Part shown: positions 19,113-26,431 of the stretch, one piece after another
Numbering within the stretch: the stretch's first letter is position 1
Layout of the letters: each line of letters starts with the position of its first letter
Assembly: GCA_963205525.1 (NCBI GenBank)
Contig: CAUJJP010000233.1
Span: forward strand, 1 to 26,431
DNA: 26,431 nt
Direction of reading: 5' to 3'
Source: Pseudomonadota bacterium
GTDB taxonomy: Bacteria > Pseudomonadota > Gammaproteobacteria > Burkholderiales > Burkholderiaceae
Program-made: the position numbers and the translations under genes
The notes under the pieces: generated by a model
Databases searched by the model: none
What the model saw: only the letters and a program-made list of their open reading frames with translations
Told to the model about the DNA's origin: nothing

Positions 19113-20771
19113 ATGGAGATGACCGGCGGCCAGGCACTGGCCCGGCAATTGGTGGCCGAGGGCGTGCGCGACCTGTTCGGCATTCCGGGCGTGCAGCTCG
19201 ACTGGGCAACCGATGCCCTGCTCGACGTCGAGCCCGATCTGCGCTACTGGACACCGCGCCACGAGCAGGCCACGTCCTACATGGCCGACGGCTATGCGCG
19301 CACCACCGGCCAGCCCGGCGTATGCATGGTCGTTCCCGGCCCCGGCTTGCTCAACGCGATGGCCGGCCTGTCCACCGCCTACGCCTGCAACTCGCCCGTG
19401 CTGTGCATCAGCGGCCAGATCCCGACGCCGATGATCGGGCGTGGACTCGGCATGCTGCACGAGGTGCGCGGTCAGTCGCAGATCCTCGGCTCGGTCACCA
19501 AGTGGAACCGCCTTGCGCGCCACCCGGCCGAAGTGCCGGCGCTGGTGCACGAGGCCTTCGCCGAGTTGCGCTCGGGCCGGCCGCAGCCGGTCGGGCTGGA
19601 GGTTCCGCCCGACGTGCTGCAGGCGCGTGCCGATGTCAAGCTGCTCGGCGCTGCGGCGCCGCGCGACGATGAGCTGCCGCTGGCAGCCGAGCTCGAGCGC
19701 GCCGCCGCGCTGCTGCGCGGCGCGCGCCTGCCGGTGATCTACGCCGGCGGCGGCGCGCTCGCCGGGGGCGCCGCCGACGCGCTGCGCCAGCTCGCCGAGA
19801 CGCTGCAGGCGCCGCTGGTCATGAGCGACAACGGCCGCGGTGTGTTGTCCGACCTGCATCCGCTGGCGCTGACCCAGCTCGGCGGGCGCTGCGTGCTGCC
19901 GCATGCCGACGTCGTGCTCGTCGTCGGCAGCCGCTTCGTCAACGGCCACGGCGAAGCGACGCACGCCTCGCCGCGCACACAGTACATCTATCTGAACACC
20001 GACGCCGTCGCGATGGGCGAGCCGCACGCCGCTGGCATTGCGCTGCAGACCGGCGCGCGGCGCGGCACGCTGGCGCTGCTCGAGCGCGTGCAGGGCCTGA
20101 AACCGGCCTCGCGCGCCGACATCGTGGGGCAGGTGCGCGCCTGGTGCGACGAGCAGATCGCGTACATCGAACCGCAGCTGTCGTACGTGCGGGCGCTGCG
20201 TGCCGCGATCCCGCAGGACGGCATCCTGGTCAGCGAGCTGACGCAGGTCGGCTACGCATCGGGCTTCGCTTACCCCGTCTATGCGCCGCGCACCTTCATC
20301 ACGCCGGGTTACCAGGGTACGCTGGGCTACGGCTTCGCGACGGCGCTTGGCGTTGCGCTCGGCAACCCTGACAAGGCGGTGGTGTCGATCAACGGCGACG
20401 GCGGCTTCGGCTGGAACCTGCAGGAGCTGGCGACCGCGGCCAAGTACCGCGCCCGGCTGGTCACGGTGGTGTTCGCCGACGGCGCGTTCGGCAACGTGCG
20501 CCGCATTCAGGCCAATGTCTTCAAGCGCGAGATCGGCACCGAGCTGCACAACCCGGATTTCGTCCGCCTCGCCGAGGCCTTCGGCGTCAACGCGACGCGC
20601 GTCGACTCGCCGGCGGCGCTGGGCGCGGCCGTGAGTTCGGCGCTCGCCGCTGGCGGTCCGACGCTGATCGAAGCGCGCGTGCCGCCCATGCCCGGGCCCT
20701 GGCACCTGATCCACACCTTCTCCAAGGCGCCACGACCGGCCCCGGCCAACCCGCTGGGCGAGCCGGCGTGA
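19113..20771 (+). CDS. thiamine diphosphate-dependent enzyme (acetolactate synthase-like; possible 2-oxoacid decarboxylase)
   Basis: A 552-residue three-domain ThDP enzyme. The catalytic Glu51 is in PRHEQATSYMADGYAR. The ThDP/Mg motif starts at GDG (428-430) and ends at VVFADGAFGNVRR, with Asp456 where many relatives have the Mg-binding Asn. The sequence style is that of acetolactate-synthase-like proteins, a group that includes 2-oxoacid decarboxylases such as the arginine-pathway enzyme AruI. Set between an aldehyde dehydrogenase and an aminotransferase, decarboxylation of a 2-oxoacid to an aldehyde is the simplest role (inferred). Carboligation remains possible. The ATG at 19113 has AAGGAG six bases upstream; ATG 19119 is a close alternative. 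Confidence 0.86.
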   Translation: MEMTGGQALARQLVAEGVRDLFGIPGVQLDWATDALLDVEPDLRYWTPRHEQATSYMADGYARTTGQPGVCMVVPGPGLLNAMAGLSTAYACNSPVLCISGQIPTPMIGRGLGMLHEVRGQSQILGSVTKWNRLARHPAEVPALVHEAFAELRSGRPQPVGLEVPPDVLQARADVKLLGAAAPRDDELPLAAELERAAALLRGARLPVIYAGGGALAGGAADALRQLAETLQAPLVMSDNGRGVLSDLHPLALTQLGGRCVLPHADVVLVVGSRFVNGHGEATHASPRTQYIYLNTDAVAMGEPHAAGIALQTGARRGTLALLERVQGLKPASRADIVGQVRAWCDEQIAYIEPQLSYVRALRAAIPQDGILVSELTQVGYASGFAYPVYAPRTFITPGYQGTLGYGFATALGVALGNPDKAVVSINGDGGFGWNLQELATAAKYRARLVTVVFADGAFGNVRRIQANVFKREIGTELHNPDFVRLAEAFGVNATRVDSPAALGAAVSSALAAGGPTLIEARVPPMPGPWHLIHTFSKAPRPAPANPLGEPA

Positions 20772-20784
20772 GCGAGGCCGTGCG

Positions 20785-22224
20785 ATGAAGACCCTCGACC
20801 ACATCTACGTCGACGGCCGCTGGCAGCGCAGCGCGAGCACCGAGTCCATCGACGTCGTCAACCCGGCCACCGAGGCGGTGATCGCGCGTGCGCCGGCCGG
20901 TGCCGCCGATGACGTGCAGCTCGCCGTCGCCGCAGCGCGGCGCGCCTTCGACGGCTGGGCGGCGACGCCGCGCGCCGCGCGCGTCGCCGCGCTCGAACGC
21001 ATCCGCGCCGGCGTGCAGCGGCGTGCCGACGAACTGGCCGGGCTCATCACCGCGCAGATGGGCTCGCCGCTGGCGTTCTCGCGCCTGGCGCAGCTCGGGC
21101 TGCCGCTGAAGAATCTGGACATCGCGGCGCGCGCGATGGAGTCGCTGCACGCCGAGGAGGCGATCGGCAACACGCTGGTCGTGCGCGAGCCGGTGGGCGT
21201 GGTGGCGGCGATCACGCCGTGGAACTTCCCGCTGCACCAGATCACCGCGAAGATCGCGCCTGCGCTCGTCGCCGGCTGCACCGTGGTCCTCAAGCCCAGC
21301 GAGCTGACGCCGCTGGACGCGGCCGTGCTGGCCGAGATCGTGCACGAGGCCGGTCTGCCGCCGGGCGTCTTCAACCTCGTGTTCGGCAACGGCGCGCTGA
21401 TCGGTGAGCCGCTGGTCGGCCACCCCGAGGTCGACATGGTGAGCTTCACCGGCTCGACGCGCGCCGGCCGGCGCGTGGCGGAGCTTGCGGCGGCGACGCT
21501 CAAGAAGCTCGCGCTCGAGCTCGGCGGCAAGTCGGCCAACCTGCTGCTCGACGACGCCGACCTCGACCAGGCGCTGCCGGTCGCGGTCAAGCAGTGCTAT
21601 GCCAACTCGGGCCAGGCCTGCGCCAGCCTGTCGCGGCTGCTGGTGCCGCGGCAGCGGCTGGCCGAGGTCGAGCAGCGCGTGGTCGAGGCCGCACGCGGCT
21701 GGACGCTCGGCGACCCGCTGGCCGCGACGACCAAGCTCGGCCCGGTGGCCTCCAGCCTGCAGCAGCAGCGCGTGCGTGCCTTCATCCGCAGTGGGCAGAT
21801 GCAGGGTGCGCGGCTGTTGCTGGGCGGACCCGAGCAGCCCGGCGAGCTGGCACGTGGTGCCTACGTGCAGCCGACCGTCTTCAGCGACGTGCAGCCCGAC
21901 ATGGAGATCGCGCGCGAGGAGATCTTCGGCCCCGTGCTCTCGCTGCTCGCCTACGACGACGTCGAGCACGCGGTGCGGCTCGCCAACGACAGCGCCTACG
22001 GGCTCTCGGGTGGCGTCTGGTCGGCCGACACGCAGCGCGCGCAGCAGCTCGCGCGCCGCCTGCGCACCGGCCAGGTGGTGATCAACGGTGCACCGCTGAA
22101 CGTGATGGCGCCGTTCGGCGGCTACAAGCTCTCGGGTCTCGGACGCGAATACGGGCGCTTCGGGCTGGAGGAATTCTTCGAAATCAAGTCGCTGCAAGGC
22201 GCAATCCAGGAAGCAAACACATGA
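20785..22224 (+). CDS. NAD(P)-dependent aldehyde dehydrogenase
   Basis: A 479-residue ALDH-superfamily enzyme with complete active site: Asn147 (TPWNFP), Glu245 (LELGGKSAN) and nucleophile Cys279 ([10 protein letters not shown]), plus the [10 protein letters not shown] and [13 protein letters not shown] motifs. It follows the ThDP enzyme gene by 13 bases and overlaps the aminotransferase gene by four. It would oxidise the aldehyde released by the ThDP enzyme to an acid. It could instead serve as a semialdehyde dehydrogenase for meta-cleavage products, since the monooxygenase/dioxygenase operon lacks one. Confidence 0.93.
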   Translation: MKTLDHIYVDGRWQRSASTESIDVVNPATEAVIARAPAGAADDVQLAVAAARRAFDGWAATPRAARVAALERIRAGVQRRADELAGLITAQMGSPLAFSRLAQLGLPLKNLDIAARAMESLHAEEAIGNTLVVREPVGVVAAITPWNFPLHQITAKIAPALVAGCTVVLKPSELTPLDAAVLAEIVHEAGLPPGVFNLVFGNGALIGEPLVGHPEVDMVSFTGSTRAGRRVAELAAATLKKLALELGGKSANLLLDDADLDQALPVAVKQCYANSGQACASLSRLLVPRQRLAEVEQRVVEAARGWTLGDPLAATTKLGPVASSLQQQRVRAFIRSGQMQGARLLLGGPEQPGELARGAYVQPTVFSDVQPDMEIAREEIFGPVLSLLAYDDVEHAVRLANDSAYGLSGGVWSADTQRAQQLARRLRTGQVVINGAPLNVMAPFGGYKLSGLGREYGRFGLEEFFEIKSLQGAIQEANT

Positions 22225-23345
22225 GCAATCCACAGCAGCAAGGGCCGGCCGACGTCGCGCCCGAGTACATCCGCAACCTGCCGCCGTACGTGCCGGGCAA
22301 GCCCGCTGGCGAGGTGCAGCGCGAGCAGGGCATCGAAAGCGTCACCAAGCTGGCCTCCAACGAGAACCCGCTGGGCGTGAGCCCGAAGGCGGTGGCGGCG
22401 ATGGGCGCGGCGCTGGCCGGCGTGGCGATCTACCCCGACCCGAACGGCTTCGATCTGAAGTCCGCGCTGTGCGCGCGCTTCGGCGTCGAACCCGCGCAGA
22501 TCGTGCTCGGCAACGGCTCGAGCGAACTGCTGGACCTGGCCGCACGCGCCTTCCTGCGCGACGGCGACGAAGCGATCTACGCCCAGTATTCGTTCATCGC
22601 CTACCCGGTGGCGGTGAAGGCCGTCGGCGCCACCGGCGTGCAGGTGCCGGCGCTCGACTACGGTCACGATCTCGACGCGATGGCGCGTGCGGTCACCGCG
22701 CGCACCAAGCTGATCTTCGTCGCCAACCCGAACAACCCGACCGGCACCTGGCTCGACGAGGCCGCGATCCGCGGCTTCCTGGCCAAGGTCCCGCGCCAGG
22801 TGCTGGTGATCCTCGACGAGGCCTATACCGAGTACCTGCCGCCCGACAAGCGCATGGATGCGTTTGCGATGGTGCGCGAGTTCCCCAACCTCGTCGTGCT
22901 GCGCACCTTCTCCAAGGCTTACGGCCTGGCCGGCGTGCGCGTGGGCTTCGCGGTCGCGCAGCCGGCGGTGGCCGATCTGCTCAACCGCACGCGGCTCGTG
23001 TTCAACGTCAACGCGCTGGCGCAGGTGGCCGCGGCGGCGGCACTAGAAGACGACGAGTTCGTGACGCGCACCTACGACATCAATCGTGCCGGTCAGGCCC
23101 AGCTGTGCGCCGCCTTCGACCGCCTCGGCCTGCCCTACGTGCCGTCGTTCGGCAACTTCGTTCTCGTCGACTTCAGCGGCGCGCGACACAGCGCGGCCGA
23201 GATCAACCAGCGCCTGCTGGCGCGCGGCTTCATCGTGCGCCCGCTCGGACCCTATGGCCTGACGCGCCACCTGCGCATCACGATTGGCCTCGAGCACGAG
23301 AATGCTGCCTTCATCGGAGCGCTGGAGGCGGTCCTGACGGGCTGA
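22221..23345 (+). CDS. HisC-like class I/II aminotransferase (histidinol-phosphate/aromatic amino acid type)
   Basis: A 374-residue PLP aminotransferase. KLASNENPLGVSP near the N-terminus is typical of HisC. PLP contacts visible are Asn172 (NPNNPTG), Asp199 and Tyr202 (ILDEAYTEY), Lys232 (TFSKAYGLAG) and Arg240. HisC paralogues outside his operons often use aromatic amino acids. Here it is the last gene of a catabolic operon and overlaps the aldehyde dehydrogenase stop by four bases, so transamination of an imported amino acid to the 2-oxoacid used by the ThDP enzyme is the likely role (inferred). A plain histidine-synthesis role is less likely without other his genes nearby. Confidence 0.91.
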   Translation: MSNPQQQGPADVAPEYIRNLPPYVPGKPAGEVQREQGIESVTKLASNENPLGVSPKAVAAMGAALAGVAIYPDPNGFDLKSALCARFGVEPAQIVLGNGSSELLDLAARAFLRDGDEAIYAQYSFIAYPVAVKAVGATGVQVPALDYGHDLDAMARAVTARTKLIFVANPNNPTGTWLDEAAIRGFLAKVPRQVLVILDEAYTEYLPPDKRMDAFAMVREFPNLVVLRTFSKAYGLAGVRVGFAVAQPAVADLLNRTRLVFNVNALAQVAAAAALEDDEFVTRTYDINRAGQAQLCAAFDRLGLPYVPSFGNFVLVDFSGARHSAAEINQRLLARGFIVRPLGPYGLTRHLRITIGLEHENAAFIGALEAVLTG

Positions 23346-23353
23346 AGGAGAGG

Positions 23354-23378
23354 CGGCTGCGCACACACCCTGCAGCCG
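23354..23378. terminator. stem-loop between convergent operons
   Basis: CGGCTGC (23354-23360) and GCAGCCG (23372-23378) form a 7-bp GC-rich stem with an 11-base loop in the 71-base gap between the aminotransferase and VOC stops. No U-run follows; a bidirectional terminator role is inferred from position only. Confidence 0.35.
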
Positions 23379-23416
23379 TCGCTTGGCCCCCCTTGGCCAG
23401 CCTCTTGGCCGGCAAC

Positions 23417-23833
23417 TCAGCTCGTTGCGCCGACCAGTTGCATCACGTTGCCCGAAGGATCCTCGGTGTTGCACAGCCAGCGCTGGGTGGGCGCGTAGTA
23501 ACCTGGCGGCCTGGCAAATGGAACGCCACGATCGACGAGCTGCGCGCGCACGCCATGGATGTCGCTGCACTTCAGTCCGATGTGGCGGATGCCTGGTTCG
23601 GCCAGGCGGCGGCCATCGGGTGCGGTGCAAGGAACGAGTTCGAGCAGCGGCTGTGCACCCTGGCCTGGAAAACGCAACTCGACAGCACCGCCCACATGGG
23701 TGGTGCGCCGAACGACGCTGAAGCCGAGCTGCTCGTACCAGGCGCAAGCGCTCTCGATATCCTCGACCGCGAGGTCGATGTGATCTATGCCCTCGATGAA
23801 CGGAAGGGCAGCGCCGGGTTGCGACGAACTCAT
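23417..23833 (-). CDS. VOC-superfamily (glyoxalase/bleomycin-resistance-like) protein
   Basis: A 138-residue single-module VOC protein with the beta-alpha-beta-beta-beta repeats of the glyoxalase/extradiol dioxygenase fold (GIDHIDLAVEDIESACAWYEQLGF at the start). Likely metal-site residues are His18, Glu65 (LLELV) and His83 (IRHIGLKC). The fourth position is Gln132 (NVMQLV), where many members have Glu. The start ATG shares one base with the stop of the binding-protein gene (TGATG), so translation is coupled; a TTG three bases upstream is an alternative. It could be an isomerase/lyase or a small dioxygenase for a pathway intermediate; the function cannot be assigned. Confidence 0.87.
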   Translation of the reverse strand: MSSSQPGAALPFIEGIDHIDLAVEDIESACAWYEQLGFSVVRRTTHVGGAVELRFPGQGAQPLLELVPCTAPDGRRLAEPGIRHIGLKCSDIHGVRAQLVDRGVPFARPPGYYAPTQRWLCNTEDPSGNVMQLVGATS

Positions 23834-24885
23834 CAATAGGACACCGCCAGCTTGCGCTGTTCCTCGGCGGCGACGCCGGCGCCGAACAGCTTGCGGAACC
23901 AGCCGTCGGCAATCAGCTTGCGAACCGGACCCATGTCAATCACCGTCGTCGGGTCGAAGGCCTTGATCGCAGGCAAGTCGTCGGCCATGCGCGTCATGGC
24001 CGACTCCACCGCCGCCTTCTGCAGCAGCGGTATGCGATCGAGCACTTCCTTGCTGCGATAGATGTCGTACAGGCGCGAGACGTCGGCCTCGGTCTGCTTG
24101 TCGAACGCGAGGTAGGCCTCGACTGCGGCGGCCTTGTCCTCGTAGTGTCGATGGATGGCCTCGGCGTGCGCCATCACCAGCCGGGTCGGGATCTCGGGGT
24201 TGTCCTTGACCCAGGTCTTCTTGAAGACGTAGGCGGTGCTGACGAAGATGTCCGGATGGTTGGTCAGCAGGTCGATCGCCTTGAAGCCCTGGCCTTCAAG
24301 CTTAAAGAAGGCCGGCGCGACGACCAGGGTGGCGTCGATCTGTCCGCCTTGCAGCATCTTCACCCGCGAGCTGGCGTCGGTGCCGGTGGGCACCCATTGC
24401 ACGTCGCGCGCGTTCATGCCGTACTTCTGCAGCAGGTCCAGCGTGTAGACATACAAGGTGTCGCCCAGCCGGCCTATGCCAAGCCGCATGCCCTTGAGGT
24501 CCTGCACCTTGTCGATGCCGGTCTTGGCCATCATCGCGAAGTTGCCCTTGTTCAGCGAGCTGCCCATCATCACCAGCGAAGGGTCGCGCACCGAGGCGGC
24601 CAGAATCTGTTCGATGCCATAGTTGACCATCTGCGCCTGGCCGCTGACCAGCATCGCGATGCCCGCCGGGTGGACGCCGAAATCCAGCGTCACGTCGAGT
24701 CCGTGCTTCTGGTAGATGCCGGCGTGCTTGGCCAGCCACAGCGGCCATGAGGCGCCCGAGCGCGTCGGGTAGCTGATCGTCAGCTTGACCGCGGATTGCG
24801 CCCACAAGGTGGTGGGCGCGGCGCTGAAGGCGGCTGCGGCCTGCAGCAGAGTACGGCGCTTGATCGGGGCAGCGGGTGATGTCAT
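23833..24885 (-). CDS. NMT1/SsuA-type ABC substrate-binding protein
   Basis: A 350-residue periplasmic binding protein of the NMT1/TauA/SsuA class. The N-terminus IKRRTLLQAAAAFSAAPTTLWA has a twin Arg (10-11) before a hydrophobic run, so export may be by Tat or Sec, with cleavage near A29-Q30. Mature features: ISYPTRSGASWPLWLAKHAGIYQKHGLDV, QMVNYGIEQILAA and LKGMRLGIGRLGDTLYVY. It overlaps the second FAH gene by four bases. No ATPase or permease gene is adjacent; those of the right class are at 8153-9792, so the importer seems to be encoded in two places about 14 kb apart. Confidence 0.92.
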   Translation of the reverse strand: MTSPAAPIKRRTLLQAAAAFSAAPTTLWAQSAVKLTISYPTRSGASWPLWLAKHAGIYQKHGLDVTLDFGVHPAGIAMLVSGQAQMVNYGIEQILAASVRDPSLVMMGSSLNKGNFAMMAKTGIDKVQDLKGMRLGIGRLGDTLYVYTLDLLQKYGMNARDVQWVPTGTDASSRVKMLQGGQIDATLVVAPAFFKLEGQGFKAIDLLTNHPDIFVSTAYVFKKTWVKDNPEIPTRLVMAHAEAIHRHYEDKAAAVEAYLAFDKQTEADVSRLYDIYRSKEVLDRIPLLQKAAVESAMTRMADDLPAIKAFDPTTVIDMGPVRKLIADGWFRKLFGAGVAAEEQRKLAVSY

Positions 24886-25880
24886 GACGTGCTCCTGTGG
24901 GTCTTGACGAGGCGATTGCGCAGGCGGCCGATGCGGTCGACCTCGATCTCGACCACATCGCCGTCGTCGAGATAGGTCGACGACTCGTAGCCGCAGCCGT
25001 TGCCCACCGTGCCCATGGCGAGCACTTCGCCCGGATACAGGGTTTCCGACTGCGAGAGAAAGCTGATGCAGTGCGCGATGTCGTGCTGCATGCCGCCACT
25101 GGTGGTTGCCGCGCGCAACTCGCCGTTCACGGACACGCGCATGCCCAGGGCATGGGGATCGGGGATCTCGTCGCGCGTGACGATGCAAGGGCCGATCGCG
25201 TTGCCGGTGTCGAAGTCCTTGCCCTTGGCCGGACCCATGCGAAACGAGGATTCCTGCGCCTGCGTGTCGCGGGCGCTGAAGTCGTTGTAGATGGTGTAGC
25301 CGAACACTGCGTCCATCGCCTGGGCAGGACTGACGTTCTTCACCCGCCGCCCGATGACGACTGCCAGCTCCATCTCGTAGTCCATGCGCCGGGCGTAGTG
25401 CGGCCACTCGATGTCGGCGTCGGGGCCGACGACGCTGAAGCGGTTGCATTTGTAGTACAGCGGTCGCTCGTACCAGACCGGCGGAATGGCGAACATGCCG
25501 CTGGCCTGCAGGCGCTGGAGCGCGGTTTCGGGGTCGACGTCTGCGGCGGCGCGCATGCGCATCGAGGTCGCGAGTGCCTGGCGCACATGCAACTCGTAGT
25601 TGGCGAAGTCGCGGATCTGCTCCGGCAGCGGCAGCGGGGCGAGCAGTTGAACGGAGGCCAGCGGCAGGATGGCGTCGGCGGCGAGGTCTGTACTCAGCAG
25701 CCGGTGTGCCTCGGCCAAGGCCGCTTCGCCGGCGCGCAGCAACTCGAGCATGGACGAAAAGGCCGGCTGCTGGGTAGATTGCGTACCCTGCGCCAGGGAC
25801 TGCAGGTCGGCGATACGGTCGGCGTCGAGCACAACGCCCAGGCGATCGCGACCACGATCACGAAACGTTACGAATTTCAA
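24882..25880 (-). CDS. fumarylacetoacetate hydrolase (FAH) family protein, second copy
   Basis: A 332-residue FAH-family enzyme with the canonical metal site: Glu169 and Glu171 (DYEMELAVVIG) and Asp200 (YNDFSARDTQ), followed by GPAKGKDFDTGNAIGPCIVTRDEI. This family includes fumarylpyruvate hydrolase, fumarylacetoacetase and HpaG/HpaH-type decarboxylases and hydratases. The start appears to be TTG at 25880: the family N-terminus MKFVTFRD begins there, GAG lies about 8 bases upstream, and no in-frame ATG or GTG precedes the domain. First gene of a coupled operon with the NMT1-type binding protein and VOC protein. It differs clearly from the first FAH copy, so the two likely act at different steps. 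Confidence 0.9.
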   Translation of the reverse strand: MKFVTFRDRGRDRLGVVLDADRIADLQSLAQGTQSTQQPAFSSMLELLRAGEAALAEAHRLLSTDLAADAILPLASVQLLAPLPLPEQIRDFANYELHVRQALATSMRMRAAADVDPETALQRLQASGMFAIPPVWYERPLYYKCNRFSVVGPDADIEWPHYARRMDYEMELAVVIGRRVKNVSPAQAMDAVFGYTIYNDFSARDTQAQESSFRMGPAKGKDFDTGNAIGPCIVTRDEIPDPHALGMRVSVNGELRAATTSGGMQHDIAHCISFLSQSETLYPGEVLAMGTVGNGCGYESSTYLDDGDVVEIEVDRIGRLRNRLVKTHRSTS

Positions 25881-25908
25881 TTCACAGTCTCGCTAAACGG
25901 AACAAGCG

Positions 25909-25949
25909 ACGCGCATATCGTAACTACCATCGTGGCGAACGATGCGCGT
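25909..25949 (-). promoter_or_regulatory. candidate operator/promoter of the second FAH operon
   Basis: On the minus strand, GATGGTAGT (25931-25923) is followed after nine bases by CGCG, the same arrangement as at 7093-7114. It ends 42 bases before the TTG start, against 48 bases for the first FAH gene. ACGCGCAT (25909-25916) and ATGCGCGT (25942-25949) form an 8-bp inverted repeat bracketing the motif. This suggests shared control by one of the IclR regulators. Confidence 0.5.
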
Positions 25950-26431
25950 GTTAACCCGTAGGGCCGGACAAAGCGGACCGCTCGCGCGCGCGGGGCGACA
26001 GGGGCGCGCCTTCGGACTCGGTGGCTTCAGAGCGCCGCGCCGGTGTCGGCTGCGCCGCGCCGTGGCTGGACATGGGGGCGCGTCTGCTGCCCCAGGTACT
26101 GAGGCAGGTTGCACCATGAAGCCGGCCCCTTGCCGGTGCTGCCCGAGGGCCCTCCAGCCGTCGAACGGCTGGTCGCCGTGCTGCATTGGGTTCAGACCCA
26201 GGCGCAGACTCTGAAGTCAGCATCGAGCCTGGTTGCGACGAGGCTGTGTGCTGGGTGCCGCACCGCAGCCTTCGCCCCTGGCACGAGCGCGTCAGCCTAG
26301 ATCCGGCAGTTGGACGCGCCCGAGCGGGCTGCGCTGCGGTGTGCTGGCAAGGCGCGACGACGCGGCGGGCTGTTGCCCGCGAGGAGGAGTAACACCGCCA
26401 GCGCGCCGCAGCGTGGCTCGATCGGGTGCGT
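25950..26431. other. no recognisable gene
   Basis: Beyond the FAH promoter I find no supported gene up to the window end. Several short open frames exist on both strands, as expected at this GC content, but none shows family motifs. A small hairpin GCGGGC-TGTT-GCCCGC lies at 26365-26380, followed by a GAGGAGGAG purine run (26381-26389) that could precede a gene starting outside the window. Confidence 0.4.

Noticed and set aside
20785..22224. Aldehyde dehydrogenase as HpaE (carboxymethyl-hydroxymuconate semialdehyde dehydrogenase)
   Set aside because: It is coupled to the ThDP enzyme and aminotransferase genes, not to the dioxygenase operon; kept only as an alternative.
22221..23345. True biosynthetic hisC
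   Set aside because: No other histidine-synthesis gene is present and it is the last gene of a catabolic-looking operon.
25893..26392. Several overlapping short open frames at the right end
   Set aside because: Arg/Ala/Pro-rich, no family motif, no convincing ribosome site, overlapping on both strands.

Overview
The window looks like chromosome from a high-GC betaproteobacterium, most likely of the order Burkholderiales. The signs are very GC-rich coding sequence, a Porin_4-type general porin, NMT1/tauBC-type and dipeptide-type ABC transporters, and IclR/MarR-controlled catabolic operons. Only one housekeeping gene is present (sbcB, exonuclease I, at the left). The rest is accessory catabolic DNA. 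A transposase start lies at the left edge and an IS630-type remnant near 11.0 kb.

Layout. (1) 1-82: start of an ISAzo13-like transposase, reading out of the window. (2) 238-1653: sbcB. (3) 1724-5239, minus strand: a tight operon for a two-component flavin monooxygenase (HpaB family), a class III extradiol dioxygenase (LigB family) and an ACMSD-like metal-dependent decarboxylase/hydrolase. It is divergent from an IclR regulator (5392-6141). (4) A second, convergent IclR regulator (6188-6994) is divergent from a plus-strand operon (7150-10973). This operon holds a FAH-family hydrolase, an ABC ATPase, an ABC permease, and a flavin reductase carrying a C-terminal IclR-type ligand-binding domain. 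(5) 10974-11493: mostly non-coding, with the IS630 scar. (6) Porin (11494-12477), a palindrome-rich spacer, a MarR regulator, and a dipeptide-type ABC transporter operon on the minus strand (dppABCDF order, 18921 down to 13456). (7) Divergent plus-strand operon 19113-23345: ThDP-dependent decarboxylase-like enzyme, aldehyde dehydrogenase, HisC-like aminotransferase. (8) Minus-strand operon 25880-23417: a second FAH enzyme, an NMT1-type binding protein and a VOC/glyoxalase protein. (9) 25881-26431: promoter region, then no recognisable gene.

How the parts may work together (inference). The HpaB-type oxygenase receives reduced flavin from the reductase and hydroxylates a phenolic or N-heteroaromatic acid to a diol. 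The LigB-type enzyme opens the ring. The amidohydrolase removes a carboxyl group, and the FAH enzymes work on the oxo-acids formed. The ATPase and permease of the NMT1-type importer are at 8-10 kb while the only matching binding protein is at 24 kb. The promoters of these two distant operons share an aligned element (GATGGTAGT-N9-CGCG at nearly the same distance from the start codon), which argues that they belong to one regulon now interrupted by the middle block. The middle block encodes an aminotransferase, 2-oxoacid decarboxylase and aldehyde dehydrogenase set, which would turn an amino acid into the acid one carbon shorter. It also has its own peptide/amino-compound importer, porin and MarR regulator, with MarR-like palindromes in front of the porin and between the two divergent operons. 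The substrate cannot be read from the sequence.
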